Shown here one piece after another: positions 33,012-41,902 of a DNA stretch of 64,000 bases. The DNA is from Butyrivibrio sp. (GTDB taxonomy: Bacteria; Bacillota; Clostridia; Lachnospirales; Lachnospiraceae): positions 62,001 to 126,000 of the forward strand of contig SVFY01000003.1 of the NCBI GenBank assembly GCA_015056625.1, read 5' to 3'. The position numbers and the translations under genes are program-made. The first letter of the stretch is position 1; each line of letters begins with the position of its first letter. The notes beneath the pieces are model-generated. The model saw only the letters and a list, made by a program, of their open reading frames with translations, ran no database searches and had not been told where the DNA came from.

Positions 33012-35729
33012 TTATTTATTGTCCTTTGCCTTTTCAGCAAGGTGCTTTCTTCTCATGTACTCCTCTGTAGAAATTCCAACTACTGCAAGGATTGCAGCGA
33101 TGATCCATGGAAATACTGACTTCTTAGTAGCAGGTACTTCAGCAGCAAGTGCTGTCTCGCCATCTTCGATGTTTGTTGTAGGAGCTGTTGTCTCTGTATT
33201 CTGAACAGGAGCTACTACATCAGTTGTTGCCTCTGTTGCTGATACTGCGTTCTGTGCCTCTGTATCTGCGTTAGCCTCTGTGTTTGCAGCCTGGGCAGAT
33301 CTTCTTGTCTGTCTTGTAGTTGTAGTAGCTACTGTTGATACTACCTGTGTATTCTGAGCTGCAGAAGCTACTGTTCTTGTAGCTACAGGGATCACTACAG
33401 GTATCTGGCTGTCTCCATCGCCATTTCCGCCCTGATCGTCGTTATCACGGTCTCTGCGTGTAAGGTCAGCTACTCTCTTGTCTCTTGCAGCCTTAGCCTC
33501 TGCAACCTTCTTGTTGATCTCATCAAGATCTACCTTCTTGTCTGCAAGGTCCTTGTTTGCTGTCTCGAGCTCACCCTTAAGTGCCTCAACCACAAAGAGG
33601 TCCATGCTCTTCTTCTCAGACATACCAGGCATAGTTCTCTCAAGCTCAGCAATCTTCTGCTCAAGCTCAGTAACCTTAGCCTGTGCCTTTGCTACTTCCA
33701 AAAGAGCGTCATCAGCCTCATCAATGAGGTTGTTATATGCTGCTTCCTCAGCTGCATAAGCCTTCTCAGCCTTCTTGATATCAGCCTGTGCCTTCTGCTT
33801 AGCAGCGATCACTTCTTTCTTTACCTTGTTGGCGTGATCTATAGCCTTCCTTTTTGCTTCTGAAGCCTTCTTCTGAGCCTTTTTAGCCTTATCTACGTTC
33901 TCCTGAGCCTTACCAAGCTCTTTTTCTGCCTTCTCAAGCTCTTTTTCAAGCTCTGTTGTATCGCCCTTTGCAGACTCAATCTCTTCCTTGAGTTCTTCGA
34001 TATGGTTCTTAAGGATCTTCATACCGTCTTCGTAGTTCTTAAGCTCCATTGTGGCAGTTCCATAGGCCTGCTTCTTTATTGCAGCATTTGCCATAGCCTG
34101 GGCATAAACCCCACTCATTTCGTCAAGCGTAGTCTTTGCTGCTTCTTCTTTGATGATAGGATCTGCAACCTTTTTATACTCTTTGTTTAGGTTTTTGATC
34201 TGTTTATCCAGACCATCTACTTCCTTTTCTTTAGCAGAAACAGTATCGCTAACCTGCTTACGCTCATTTTTGATCTCTTTGTTCTCGTCTTTGAGCTCAG
34301 CGATCTTGGCCTTTAAATCCTCTTTATCCTTTTTATTTTTTGCATGCTTCAGTTTAAGTTCAAGCTTGTTGATTTTTTCATTGTTTTTGTCGATCTTATC
34401 TGTTAATTTCTCTTTTTTCTCCTTGGCTTCGCTTAATTCTTTATCAGCCTGCTTCTTGTCTTCTTTTTTCTGCTCAATTGTTTCCTGGATCTTTCCAGCC
34501 TTTTCCCTGAGCTCCTGACTTACTTTAGAAGAAAGCTCCTCATACTTAGCCTTCGCAGCTTCCACATCAGCCATAGCCTTTGCCTCAGCCTCTGCAGCAT
34601 CGTTGCTCTCTTCCAGGGCATCCTCTACAGTATCAAGCATAGTCTCATAATTAGCCTCTGCATCCTCAAGAACCTGCTCAGCATACATAAGTTCAACTGT
34701 AAGAGCATCTACAGTATCGGGATCACCAGCGTTCTTGATCTCTTCCTTTATCTCTTTAACCCTATCCTTGGCAGCTTCCTTCTGGCTTCTTGCTTCCTCA
34801 AGGGCCACCTGCTTCTTATGCTCTTCAGCTCTCTTTTTCTTTACATCTTCCTGGGCCTTTTCATACTTCTTATTAGCAGCCTCTACCTTAGCCTCTGCAG
34901 CATCCTTTGCGTTCTGAAGCTCTTCCTGAGCGTTCTCGATTGCCTTATCAGCTTCATTCTGTAAAAGCTCAAGGTTTCTCTGTGCATCAGCAAGCTGCTG
35001 TTTTGCAGTCTCAAGATCCTCAGCAGTCTTAGCGTTTGCCTCTTCGTAGCGAGCCCGGGCATCCTCTACAGCCTTCTGTGCATCCTCAAACTTCTTAGTA
35101 AGGTCCTCTGACTTCTTTACAGCATCCTCATAAGAAGTCTCAGCGTCTTTTGCAAGCTCCTCTACCTTATCATATGTAGCATTTGCTTCAGCTACTGTTG
35201 ATGCCTTCTTTATTGCCTCTGTAGCTGCATCGATCTCAGCACTCTTTTCATCGATCTCGTCCTTTGTTTCCTTAATGCTCTTGCTGTTCTCTGCTACGAT
35301 GGCTCCAGCTTCGATTGTTCCGTCCTTAAGCTCTTCGTTGATTCCCTCAAGCACCTCGATGTCATTCTTAATGATGTTGTCGCTTGCTGAGATAGCATCG
35401 TTTGCTGTGTTCAGCTCATCTCTGTATGTATCGATCTTGCTGTCTTCTTTTTCGTATTTCTTATCTATAAGCTCATCAACTGCATCGTTTACATCGCTTA
35501 CTTCTGCAGCAACCTCGTCTGTCTGCTCCTGATACTCTTTAGCAGCCTCCTCAGCAGCTGACTCATCAGTTGTTTCTGTTGCCTTATCAACTGTGATCAC
35601 TTCGTCATCTATGGAAGCGCTTTCATTTTCCTCGGCAGCAAAAGCAACTACAGGCTGTGAAGCCATGCTCATGCTTAAACCAAATGCTGCAACCCTGATC
35701 AACTGTGACTTTACATTGTTCTTTTTCAT
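33012..35729 (-). CDS. large coiled-coil surface protein with C-terminal membrane anchor
   Basis: A 905-residue secreted protein. Residues 1-30 are a signal peptide (SQLIRVAAFGLSMSMASQ, cut near VAFAAEE). From about residue 40 to 745 it is almost entirely Glu/Lys/Ala-rich coiled coil (for example EEHKKQVALEEARSQKEAAK). A Thr/Ala-rich, low-complexity region follows (about 770-870), then a single hydrophobic helix WIIAAILAVVGIS and a basic tail MRRKHLAEKAKDNK. There is no LPXTG signal, so it is anchored by the helix and not by sortase. The rod-like stalk suggests a cell-wall-spanning or adhesive role. ATG 35729 has GAGGTGG upstream at the right distance. Repetitive sequence makes assembly errors possible. 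Confidence 0.85.
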   Translation of the reverse strand: MKKNNVKSQLIRVAAFGLSMSMASQPVVAFAAEENESASIDDEVITVDKATETTDESAAEEAAKEYQEQTDEVAAEVSDVNDAVDELIDKKYEKEDSKIDTYRDELNTANDAISASDNIIKNDIEVLEGINEELKDGTIEAGAIVAENSKSIKETKDEIDEKSAEIDAATEAIKKASTVAEANATYDKVEELAKDAETSYEDAVKKSEDLTKKFEDAQKAVEDARARYEEANAKTAEDLETAKQQLADAQRNLELLQNEADKAIENAQEELQNAKDAAEAKVEAANKKYEKAQEDVKKKRAEEHKKQVALEEARSQKEAAKDRVKEIKEEIKNAGDPDTVDALTVELMYAEQVLEDAEANYETMLDTVEDALEESNDAAEAEAKAMADVEAAKAKYEELSSKVSQELREKAGKIQETIEQKKEDKKQADKELSEAKEKKEKLTDKIDKNNEKINKLELKLKHAKNKKDKEDLKAKIAELKDENKEIKNERKQVSDTVSAKEKEVDGLDKQIKNLNKEYKKVADPIIKEEAAKTTLDEMSGVYAQAMANAAIKKQAYGTATMELKNYEDGMKILKNHIEELKEEIESAKGDTTELEKELEKAEKELGKAQENVDKAKKAQKKASEAKRKAIDHANKVKKEVIAAKQKAQADIKKAEKAYAAEEAAYNNLIDEADDALLEVAKAQAKVTELEQKIAELERTMPGMSEKKSMDLFVVEALKGELETANKDLADKKVDLDEINKKVAEAKAARDKRVADLTRRDRDNDDQGGNGDGDSQIPVVIPVATRTVASAAQNTQVVSTVATTTTRQTRRSAQAANTEANADTEAQNAVSATEATTDVVAPVQNTETTAPTTNIEDGETALAAEVPATKKSVFPWIIAAILAVVGISTEEYMRRKHLAEKAKDNK

Positions 35730-35744
35730 TTTCATCCACCTCAT

Positions 35745-35968
35745 AAATAATCTTGTTTTTTTGTTTTCTGTTTAACACAAGTGCAACTTTACACCCTCCA
35801 AAATCATATGAACCATCATATTTGACCAAAATTTTGTCATTTTACGAAGGCTTAATTCCCACTTTAGACTTCGTTAATATTTTTTCGAAATCGTTTAAGA
35901 TATGGCAGTTATCGCACTCTTTTTCTTTATGATTGGTTTATGGAAAATATTGTAAGTGTTTACAGTTC
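35745..35968. other. AT-rich gap upstream of the surface protein
   Basis: No gene is visible. It should hold the surface protein promoter on the minus strand. Short inverted motifs such as AAATCATATGAACC and ATCATATTTGACC occur, but I see no clear operator. The 626-bp inverted duplication starts at its far end. Confidence 0.4.
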
Positions 35969-36594
35969 CCCCCGCTTAAGCCCGCCACCGCCGTCCACAC
36001 AATATGTTCAGACTTTTTCGCGTTTGAGGGAGCCGCTCGTTCATGAGCCTTCGAAAGTCCCCTTAAGTTCTGCTCACGGTGAGTAGGGGCTCCCTGCCCC
36101 GGCCTTACTATTGTTTCCAGTTTTTCGCTATCCGCAAACGAAACTTTTCTAAAACGCTCCTGCAGTTTTTTCTCGATTACGCATACTCGACCGCACACGC
36201 AGGGCAGATCACAAAACTATAGCTCATAATGGTCATCGCTCGCTGTGGCGAGCGGGTAAGGAAATAATAAAGGCCCATATCCAAACTCATCGAGCTTGGA
36301 TATGGGTCTTTTCTATTTCCTGCAGGTGCTGCGCACCGTATGACCATTATGATTGAAAAAACTTGCCTGCCCTGCTGGCTTTCTCTCGCATGCGATAAAA
36401 AAACTGCATGGAGCGTTTGAAAATGGCGTTTGCGGCTAATGTCTCAAAACCGAAAACAATCAGCAAAACCAGGGCAGGGAGCAGCCGGACCGTAGAACTT
36501 AAGGGGCCCCTTCTGAAGGCCATGAACATCGGCGATGGAAACCGGGAAAAAGATGAATATATGTGTGGACGGCGGTGGCGGGCTTAAGCGGGGG
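35969..36594. repeat. 626-bp inverted duplication with perfect 33-bp ends and a triple-hairpin centre
   Basis: 35969-36001 is the exact reverse complement of 36562-36594 (core GCCCGCCACCGCCGTCCACA). Inside, matching blocks keep the same order: CCCCTTAAGTTCT (36059-36071) with 36494-36506, GCAAACG (36134-36140) with 36427-36433, AAACGCTCC (36152-36160) near GGAGCGTTT (36410-36418). At the centre TCATAATGGTCAT (36224-36236) pairs with 36340-36352 and encloses three hairpins: CGCTCGC/GCGAGCG, a 13-bp stem 36272-36284/36296-36308, and GGTGC/GCACC. No convincing ORF is present. It may be a MITE-like element, a structured RNA or a two-way terminator. Confidence 0.8.
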
Positions 36595-36673
36595 AAGGGC
36601 GGCACCCCAGGCGAAAGGCCCGTGCCATGGGCAAAGGCCGGGGCTACCGGAAGGGGTAGGCCGCTGAGCCGAA
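36595..36673. other. GC-rich foldable segment beside the inverted duplication
   Basis: This stretch is far richer in G and C than the neighbouring genes and contains short stems closed by purine loops, such as GGCGAAAGGCC and GGCTACC/GGTAGGCC around GGAAGG. It has no ribosome site or plausible ORF on either strand. It could be part of the 626-bp element or a separate structured RNA. Confidence 0.45.
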
Positions 36674-36700
36674 GCTGACAACAGAACCGTCCCCGTGTCA
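36674..36700. repeat. single copy of the GACACGGGGACGGTTCT repeat
   Basis: One copy in reverse orientation (AACCGTCCCCGTGTCA with CTGACAACAG before it). It is not part of a palindrome here, unlike the copies at 3.5 and 46.1 kb. Confidence 0.75.
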
Positions 36701-36702
36701 TG

Positions 36703-36731
36703 AAAAATGGACTACCGTAATCAGTAGTCCA
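36703..36731 (-). terminator. terminator overlapping the end of the second dctP
   Basis: Minus-strand TGGACTAC (36731-36724) pairs with GTAGTCCA (36715-36708) and is followed by TTTTTC. The left arm contains the last two codons and the stop of the binding-protein gene, so coding and termination signals share DNA. Confidence 0.8.
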
Positions 36732-37737
36732 TTATCTTCTGCAGTATATCCATTTGGTCGCCACAGTACTTTTCGTAGACGCTGGCCATGGCGGTTCGGA
36801 ATTTTTCTTTTTCCTCGGGGGAAAGCTCTATGGTTGTGACGCCGCTTCTCTCTGCGATCTTACGGGAGCTCTTTTCCCTCTCCTGCCAAAGTTCACGCTC
36901 ATAGAGGGCTGACTGCCTGGCACATTCTGTGAGGATCTGCTGGTCCTCTTTAGATAGCATGTCCCATACAGCCTTGGAACATATCTGGAGCTCCGGAACT
37001 CTGGTGTGCTCATCCAAGGTGTAGTACCTGGCTACCATGAAGTGCCTCATGGCCTCATAGGATGGCCAGTTGTTCTCAGCTCCGTCAACAAGTCCCTGCT
37101 CAAGAGCTGAGTAAACATCTGAATAAACGATCTTTACAGGGGTTGCCCCAAGGGCTGACACCATGTCCGCCATCATGTCTGACTCCTGGACTCTTATAGT
37201 CATGCCCTGAAGGTCTGACAGGCTCTTGACGGGCCTTGTGGTGTAGAAGTTTCTTGCACCTGCATCATACCAGGAAAGTCCCACCAGGTCGTAGCTAAGG
37301 GTCTTTGACAGGAACTCATCTCCAATCTCTCCGTCAAGGACTCTCCACATGTGGTTTGAATCCGTGTACAGGTACGGCACCTGCAGCACGTTCATATCCG
37401 GTACAAATTCCGCAAGCTGCGACAGGGACACTCTGGCGAAAGCCACACCACCATAGCGCATCTGCTCAATTACCTGCATCTCACTGCCAAGCTCTGCATC
37501 GCACTTGACAAGGATCTGAATCCTGCCACCTGTTTTTTCATATACAAGGTCTGCAAAGCGCCTTGCTCCCTGGGTTGTGGGATAGTCCTCAATCTGGTTC
37601 TCAGCATACAGAAACACATACTCGGGAGAGACGTCTTTATTCTTTTTATTAATAAAAGAGAATATCCTTCCGCCGGCCAACAGCAATATGACTATTGCCA
37701 TAAGGATTGCCAGCAGGTATCCCCACTTTTTATTCAT
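36721..37737 (-). CDS. DctP-type binding protein, membrane-anchored, likely sensor component
   Basis: A 338-residue TRAP-type solute-binding protein (AENQIEDYPTTQGARRFADL, VPYLYTD, GMTIRVQESDMMADM, YSALEQGLVDGAENNW). The N-terminal hydrophobic helix (LLAILMAIVILLLAGG) has no lipobox cysteine, so it is probably a membrane anchor. It shares the ligand-site layout of the transporter DctP at 42.5-43.6 kb. It is translationally coupled (TAATG) to the response regulator gene and lies in the kinase operon, far from its own permease, which suggests that it presents the ligand to the histidine kinase. Confidence 0.85.
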   Translation of the reverse strand: MNKKWGYLLAILMAIVILLLAGGRIFSFINKKNKDVSPEYVFLYAENQIEDYPTTQGARRFADLVYEKTGGRIQILVKCDAELGSEMQVIEQMRYGGVAFARVSLSQLAEFVPDMNVLQVPYLYTDSNHMWRVLDGEIGDEFLSKTLSYDLVGLSWYDAGARNFYTTRPVKSLSDLQGMTIRVQESDMMADMVSALGATPVKIVYSDVYSALEQGLVDGAENNWPSYEAMRHFMVARYYTLDEHTRVPELQICSKAVWDMLSKEDQQILTECARQSALYERELWQEREKSSRKIAERSGVTTIELSPEEKEKFRTAMASVYEKYCGDQMDILQKIMDY

Positions 37738-38537
37738 TATCCCAATACTCCGTTTCTATATTCACTGGGGGTCTTGCCCACCATGCGCTTGAACACTCTT
37801 GTGAAATAGTTGGCATCTCTGTAGCCAGCCTCCACGCTTACGTCCTTGATATTGATCTGCGGATCCGCCAACAGCTCTTTTGCCCTCTCAATCCTGAACT
37901 CATTGAGGTATGTAATGAAGTTCTTGCCAAAGTTCTGCTTAAAGAGCTTGCAGAAGTACACATCCGAATAGCCAAAAAGCCCAGCCACGTCCTGAAGGGC
38001 AATGTCTTCCTTATAGTTATTCTCAATATATCTTGTAACCTCGCCAACAATGATGTTGGAGGCTACCTCTTCACCATCAGGCGCCTCTTCTGCTTCCGCA
38101 AAAGAAATATCTCCCGCTAAAGTTCCATCCGACGCTGAAGGCTCCTGCTCAAAATCTTCTTCTCTGTCAGCAAGCCTCATGGCTTCCTCAATGACATTTA
38201 TAAGGTCCTCATCTGACCCTGGTTTTAAGAGGTAATCAAGGGCCCTTACCTCGATAGCTCTTTTCGCATAGTTGAACTCATCAAAGGCAGTGAGGAAAAT
38301 TATGCTGCACTCGGGATGAGATTTTCTGATCCTGGCAGCGGCGTCAAGGCCGTTCATGCCTGGCATTTCTATGTCAAGGATTGCAATCTGGCAGTCATTG
38401 TCCTCAAAGGCGCTTACTGCTTCAATGCCGTTCTCCGCAGTAAATACAGACACCTGGTCAGGAAAGAATCCCATTATCTTCTTATTTATTACCTGTCTCT
38501 CGATAGGCTCGTCGTCCGCCACAAGAATTCTGTACAT
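37737..38537 (-). CDS. response regulator with AraC-type output
   Basis: A 266-residue regulator. The receiver domain has DDEP near residue 8, the phosphorylated aspartate in AILDIEMPGMNG (about residue 55), T in FLTAFDEF and K in LLKPG. The C-terminal part is an AraC double helix-turn-helix (IALQDVAGLFGYSDVYFCKL, NFITYLNEFRI, VSVEAGYRDANYFTRVFK). This is the YesN-type partner of LytS/YesM-like kinases. It likely activates the TRAP transporter genes just upstream. Confidence 0.9.
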   Translation of the reverse strand: MYRILVADDEPIERQVINKKIMGFFPDQVSVFTAENGIEAVSAFEDNDCQIAILDIEMPGMNGLDAAARIRKSHPECSIIFLTAFDEFNYAKRAIEVRALDYLLKPGSDEDLINVIEEAMRLADREEDFEQEPSASDGTLAGDISFAEAEEAPDGEEVASNIIVGEVTRYIENNYKEDIALQDVAGLFGYSDVYFCKLFKQNFGKNFITYLNEFRIERAKELLADPQINIKDVSVEAGYRDANYFTRVFKRMVGKTPSEYRNGVLG

Positions 38538-38538
38538 T

Positions 38539-40041
38539 TTAGTCTCCTGCTCCCTTGATAGGAAGTTTTATCTTAACTATTGTTCCTTTGCCCAGTTCAC
38601 TTTCTATTTCAAAGCTGCTACCTGTGTACATGGCCTTTATTCTTCTATTGATATTGCCAAGGCCGATGCCCACGATGTCTGCATCAAGTGATACGTCCTC
38701 GCCGCCAGCCAGCTGCTTCTTTATGCTCTCAAGGGTCTCTTTATCCATTCCGACACCGGTATCTCCCACATCTATAAGGAGCATATCTTCCTCCTGCCGG
38801 ATTTTTATAAACACCCTTCCGCCTTCAACCTTAGGGGAAATGCCGTGAATAATTGCGTTCTCAAGAATTGGCTGGAAAGTGAAGGTTGGCACTATCACTG
38901 AGTTTTCATCCACCTGGCAGTCCACCTCGAACTCAACCCTTCCGCCAAACCTCATCTTCTGAAGATACATGTAGTCCCTTGAAACCTTAAGTTCCTGGGA
39001 CAAAAGCGCCTCTTTTGCCTGGGTTTTCAGGTTGTATCTAAAGAGGGAACTTAAAGCCTCTATCATCTGCTCAGTTGTGGCAGCATCCTCGAGGTTTGCC
39101 ATTCCCGCAATGACATTTAAAGTGTTGAAAAGAAAATGTGGATTGATCTGGCTCTTTAAAAGCTCAAGATTCATGGTCTCAAGCTGCTTTTCTATTTCCA
39201 GAGTCTCAAGCTCCTGGGCATGAAGCTGATCCAGTGCCTCTCTCTTTTCCTCCAGAGCCTTAATATACTCTCCGGTTGCAAACTTCATCTTGTTAAAAGC
39301 CGTTACCAGATCGCCGATCTCATCCTGGTTCTGAACTTCTACATCTTCTATAAAAAAGTCGTTGGCAGCGATCTTCCTTGAGGATGACGCCAGCTTAAGT
39401 ACCGGCTCTGTTATGGATCTGTTCATCATCTTGGAGATCTGGATGATCACGATGAAAAGAACTATTCCAAAAGCCGCCACAAGAAATGGTACAGACAAAA
39501 CAAGGGGCGTAAGTTCCAAGTATCTGGCATTGCCCTCAGTCATGGTGGCATCAACAAAGCGCTGGGCGTACAGGGCTAAATAGCTCTGCATGCTGTACAC
39601 ATCATAGAGCTTGTCAATATAAATGCTCTCTGACTGATAGTCCGTGATCACCTGATTCCTGTAGCTGCAGTAGGTTTCATAGGCAGTCTGAAGCGACTGC
39701 AATATAGCATATCTCTCAGGCCCAAGGTGGTTGTAGCTAAGGGGAACACCATAGATGGCATCATGAGTGCTCTTTACAACTTCATTCCATTCAGCAGAAT
39801 CCGCAGGGTCTGAACTGTGAACGTAGGCGTCAAAAACTTCCGTCTCCCTGTCAATGGCGTTTACAATCATACCGCTTCCGGCGTTATCCACCATGATATC
39901 GTTAAAGTCCATCATAAAGAGCTTGACGATCCAGGCATCAAACATAATGGCTGCCAGTATCGCAATGAATACGCTGACGGTAAAGTACTTTATTTTGTTT
40001 TTAATGGTAAGTGTTTCCCAGAAAGTACGTATCTTCTTCAT
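38539..40041 (-). CDS. LytS/YesM-type sensor histidine kinase
   Basis: A 500-residue kinase. Helix near residues 20-37, an extracellular domain of about 150 residues, a second helix near 185-203, a HAMP region, a coiled coil, then the His_kinase domain with the phospho-histidine in KSQINPHFLFNTLNVIAGM (about residue 308) and an ATPase domain with QPILENAIIHG (N box), DTGVGM and GIGLGNINRRI. No good ribosome site precedes the ATG; it follows directly after a terminator-like hairpin. Partner of the AraC-type response regulator 1 bp downstream. Confidence 0.9.
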   Translation of the reverse strand: MKKIRTFWETLTIKNKIKYFTVSVFIAILAAIMFDAWIVKLFMMDFNDIMVDNAGSGMIVNAIDRETEVFDAYVHSSDPADSAEWNEVVKSTHDAIYGVPLSYNHLGPERYAILQSLQTAYETYCSYRNQVITDYQSESIYIDKLYDVYSMQSYLALYAQRFVDATMTEGNARYLELTPLVLSVPFLVAAFGIVLFIVIIQISKMMNRSITEPVLKLASSSRKIAANDFFIEDVEVQNQDEIGDLVTAFNKMKFATGEYIKALEEKREALDQLHAQELETLEIEKQLETMNLELLKSQINPHFLFNTLNVIAGMANLEDAATTEQMIEALSSLFRYNLKTQAKEALLSQELKVSRDYMYLQKMRFGGRVEFEVDCQVDENSVIVPTFTFQPILENAIIHGISPKVEGGRVFIKIRQEEDMLLIDVGDTGVGMDKETLESIKKQLAGGEDVSLDADIVGIGLGNINRRIKAMYTGSSFEIESELGKGTIVKIKLPIKGAGD

Positions 40042-40046
40042 AAGTT

Positions 40047-40095
40047 AAAAAAGAGGCTGCGTTATAGTTATATCAATAATTATAGCGCCGCCTCT
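40047..40095 (-). terminator. terminator between the TRAP operon and the kinase operon
   Basis: Minus-strand AGAGGC (40095-40090) pairs with GCCTCT (40057-40052), with further pairing of CTATAATTAT and ATAACTATAA inside, followed by a run of six T. It ends immediately before the kinase start, so it may tie kinase translation to read-through. Confidence 0.7.
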
Positions 40096-40114
40096 ATAAA
40101 AAAACTATTTAAAA

Positions 40115-40585
40115 CTAGCCTCTTATCTTACTGCAAAGGAAGTCATAAAACTCTTCCTTTTCATTACCAAGGACCCTGTTGGTAAGCATATATCCGTGAC
40201 TGTCATCTGACATAACAACTATCATATTGCTACGCTTTATGGCATTTTTCACCTTGTTCCATCTGATGAGTTGCGACTGTCCGCCTGTAGATACGGTTAA
40301 TCCCACATCATCAAATTTAAGCTCCATGTCCCTCGGCATATTTTCCAGCTGCTTTACGCACATACCATAGGTAGCAAGAGGCTGGATAACTGGAAAGACA
40401 AGGCACCCAAATATCATCAGTACCCGCAAAATGTCAGGAGCCGTCTTCCAGAACCTGAAAACCAAAAGGATCATGGCAACTGTAAAAACAATATTTACTA
40501 CCCCAATGGCAGCTTTATAGGTGCGTACCATAGCCATCTTCCAAAGGTCAGATGCCTTCACATCGCACATATACTTATATTCCAT
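40115..40585 (-). CDS. YcxB-like membrane protein
   Basis: A 156-residue protein with two membrane helices (about residues 24-43 and 55-72) and a C-terminal beta-rich cytoplasmic part of the YcxB type (MELKFDDVGLTVSTGG, IRWNKVKNAIKRSNMIVV). No function is known for this group. It lies between dctM and the kinase gene on the same strand, 21 bp after dctM. A role in the transporter or the sensor is possible but unproven. Confidence 0.65.
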   Translation of the reverse strand: MEYKYMCDVKASDLWKMAMVRTYKAAIGVVNIVFTVAMILLVFRFWKTAPDILRVLMIFGCLVFPVIQPLATYGMCVKQLENMPRDMELKFDDVGLTVSTGGQSQLIRWNKVKNAIKRSNMIVVMSDDSHGYMLTNRVLGNEKEEFYDFLCSKIRG

Positions 40586-40606
40586 AAAAAGTGTTCCTCA
40601 GTAATA

Positions 40607-41902
40607 TTACTTGTTGATCAGGTTCGGCAGGAACATACTGATCTCAGGTATAAATGTAAGCAGCAGAAGAACTACGATCATGCAAAGATAGAAAGGAAGT
40701 GTAGCCTTAACTACTTTTTCCATCTTAACCTTACCTACAGCAGATCCGATAAAGAGAACTGCGCCTACAGGAGGTGTTAAAAGACCGATACCACAGTTAA
40801 GGATGATCATTACACCAAACTGTATTGGGTTGATTCCAATTGATGTAGCAATTGGAAGAAGGATAGGTGTTGCGATCAGGATGATCGGAGCCATATCCAT
40901 TATACAACCAAGTACAAGAAGTATCAGGTTAAGTAAAAGAGCAATAAGTATAGGGTTACGTGTAAGACCAATTATGGCGTTAGCTGCAAGGTCAGGCACG
41001 TGAAGGGTTGTAAGGCAGTATCCAAAGATACTTGAAGTAGAGATAAGGATCATAACAATTGAAAGAGTGTCTACACACTGCTCAAGTGTCTTCCAAACTC
41101 CCTTAAGGTCAAGTCCCTTGTAGATGAATACGCTGACGATAAGACTGTAGATAACAGCAATAGCAGCGGACTCTGTTGCAGTGAACACACCACCAACAAC
41201 ACCAACTACAACTATTATGATAGCAGCAAGGGCCCAGAATGAAACTCCAAGCTGTTTGAAAAAGTCTTTAATGCTAAATGGATCACCCTTAGGATAGTGA
41301 CGTCTCTTTGATATGATGAAGGATCCGATCATCAGTGAAAGAGCAAGAAGCGCTCCTGGAATGTATCCAGCAAGGAAAAGGCTTCCTACTGAAACACCAC
41401 CGGCACTCATGGCATAGATTACCATGTTGTGGCTAGGAGGAACTAAAAGTCCCTCACAGGATGATGTTATTGTTACCGCTGTTGAGAAATCATCATCATA
41501 TCCCTGCTCAACCATCATAGGGATAAGAATACTTCCAAGTGAAGCTGTATCAGCAGCAGCAGATCCAGAAATACCACCAAAGAAGTATGATGCCACGATA
41601 TTAACCATGGCCATACCACCGGTCATCCAGCCTACGCAGGCATTAGCCAGTGCAATAAGTTTTTCTGAAATACCACCTGTACCCATTATACAGCCCATGG
41701 TGATAAAGAACGGAACAGCCATCAGTGAGAAAGAGCTGATACCTTTTACCATCTGCTGACAAACAGTAGTAAGTGGAAGTCCCTGATAAAGGAGACAAAA
41801 GATTGATGAAAGAGCAACCGCATAAGCGATCTGGAATCTTAAAAAGATCATTACAAGAAAGCTTATAAGAAGGATTGCTATGGCAGTAGTATTGACTGTC
41901 AT
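40607..41902 (-). CDS. dctM: TRAP transporter large permease
   Basis: A 431-residue, roughly twelve-helix DctM subunit. Marks: FLRFQIAYAVALSSI, FFGGISGSAAADTASLG, ITITSSCEGLLVPPSHNMV-type segment, PVGAVLFIG near the C-terminus. I start at ATG 41902, which overlaps the dctQ stop (TGATG) with GGAGG upstream; the ATG at 41926 lies inside dctQ. It drives sodium- or proton-coupled uptake with DctQ and the secreted DctP. Confidence 0.92.
   Translation of the reverse strand: MTVNTTAIAILLISFLVMIFLRFQIAYAVALSSIFCLLYQGLPLTTVCQQMVKGISSFSLMAVPFFITMGCIMGTGGISEKLIALANACVGWMTGGMAMVNIVASYFFGGISGSAAADTASLGSILIPMMVEQGYDDDFSTAVTITSSCEGLLVPPSHNMVIYAMSAGGVSVGSLFLAGYIPGALLALSLMIGSFIISKRRHYPKGDPFSIKDFFKQLGVSFWALAAIIIVVVGVVGGVFTATESAAIAVIYSLIVSVFIYKGLDLKGVWKTLEQCVDTLSIVMILISTSSIFGYCLTTLHVPDLAANAIIGLTRNPILIALLLNLILLVLGCIMDMAPIILIATPILLPIATSIGINPIQFGVMIILNCGIGLLTPPVGAVLFIGSAVGKVKMEKVVKATLPFYLCMIVVLLLLTFIPEISMFLPNLINK

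Noticed and set aside
33012-33180. LPXTG sortase signal at the end of the surface protein
   Set aside because: The C-terminus has a helix and positive tail but no LPXTG-like motif before it.
33478-35532. Several plus-strand ORFs (62-122 residues) across the surface protein gene
   Set aside because: They are hydrophobic Ser/Leu-rich shadows of the Glu/Lys-rich coiled coil on the other strand, without ribosome sites.
35969-36594. Insertion sequence
   Set aside because: No transposase ORF and no visible target-site duplication; kept only as an unexplained inverted duplication.
36347-36701. Minus-strand ORFs at 36347-36529 and 36444-36701
   Set aside because: The first is not kept as a frame in the inverted partner copy (early stop) and the second is proline-rich GC shadow; neither has a ribosome site.
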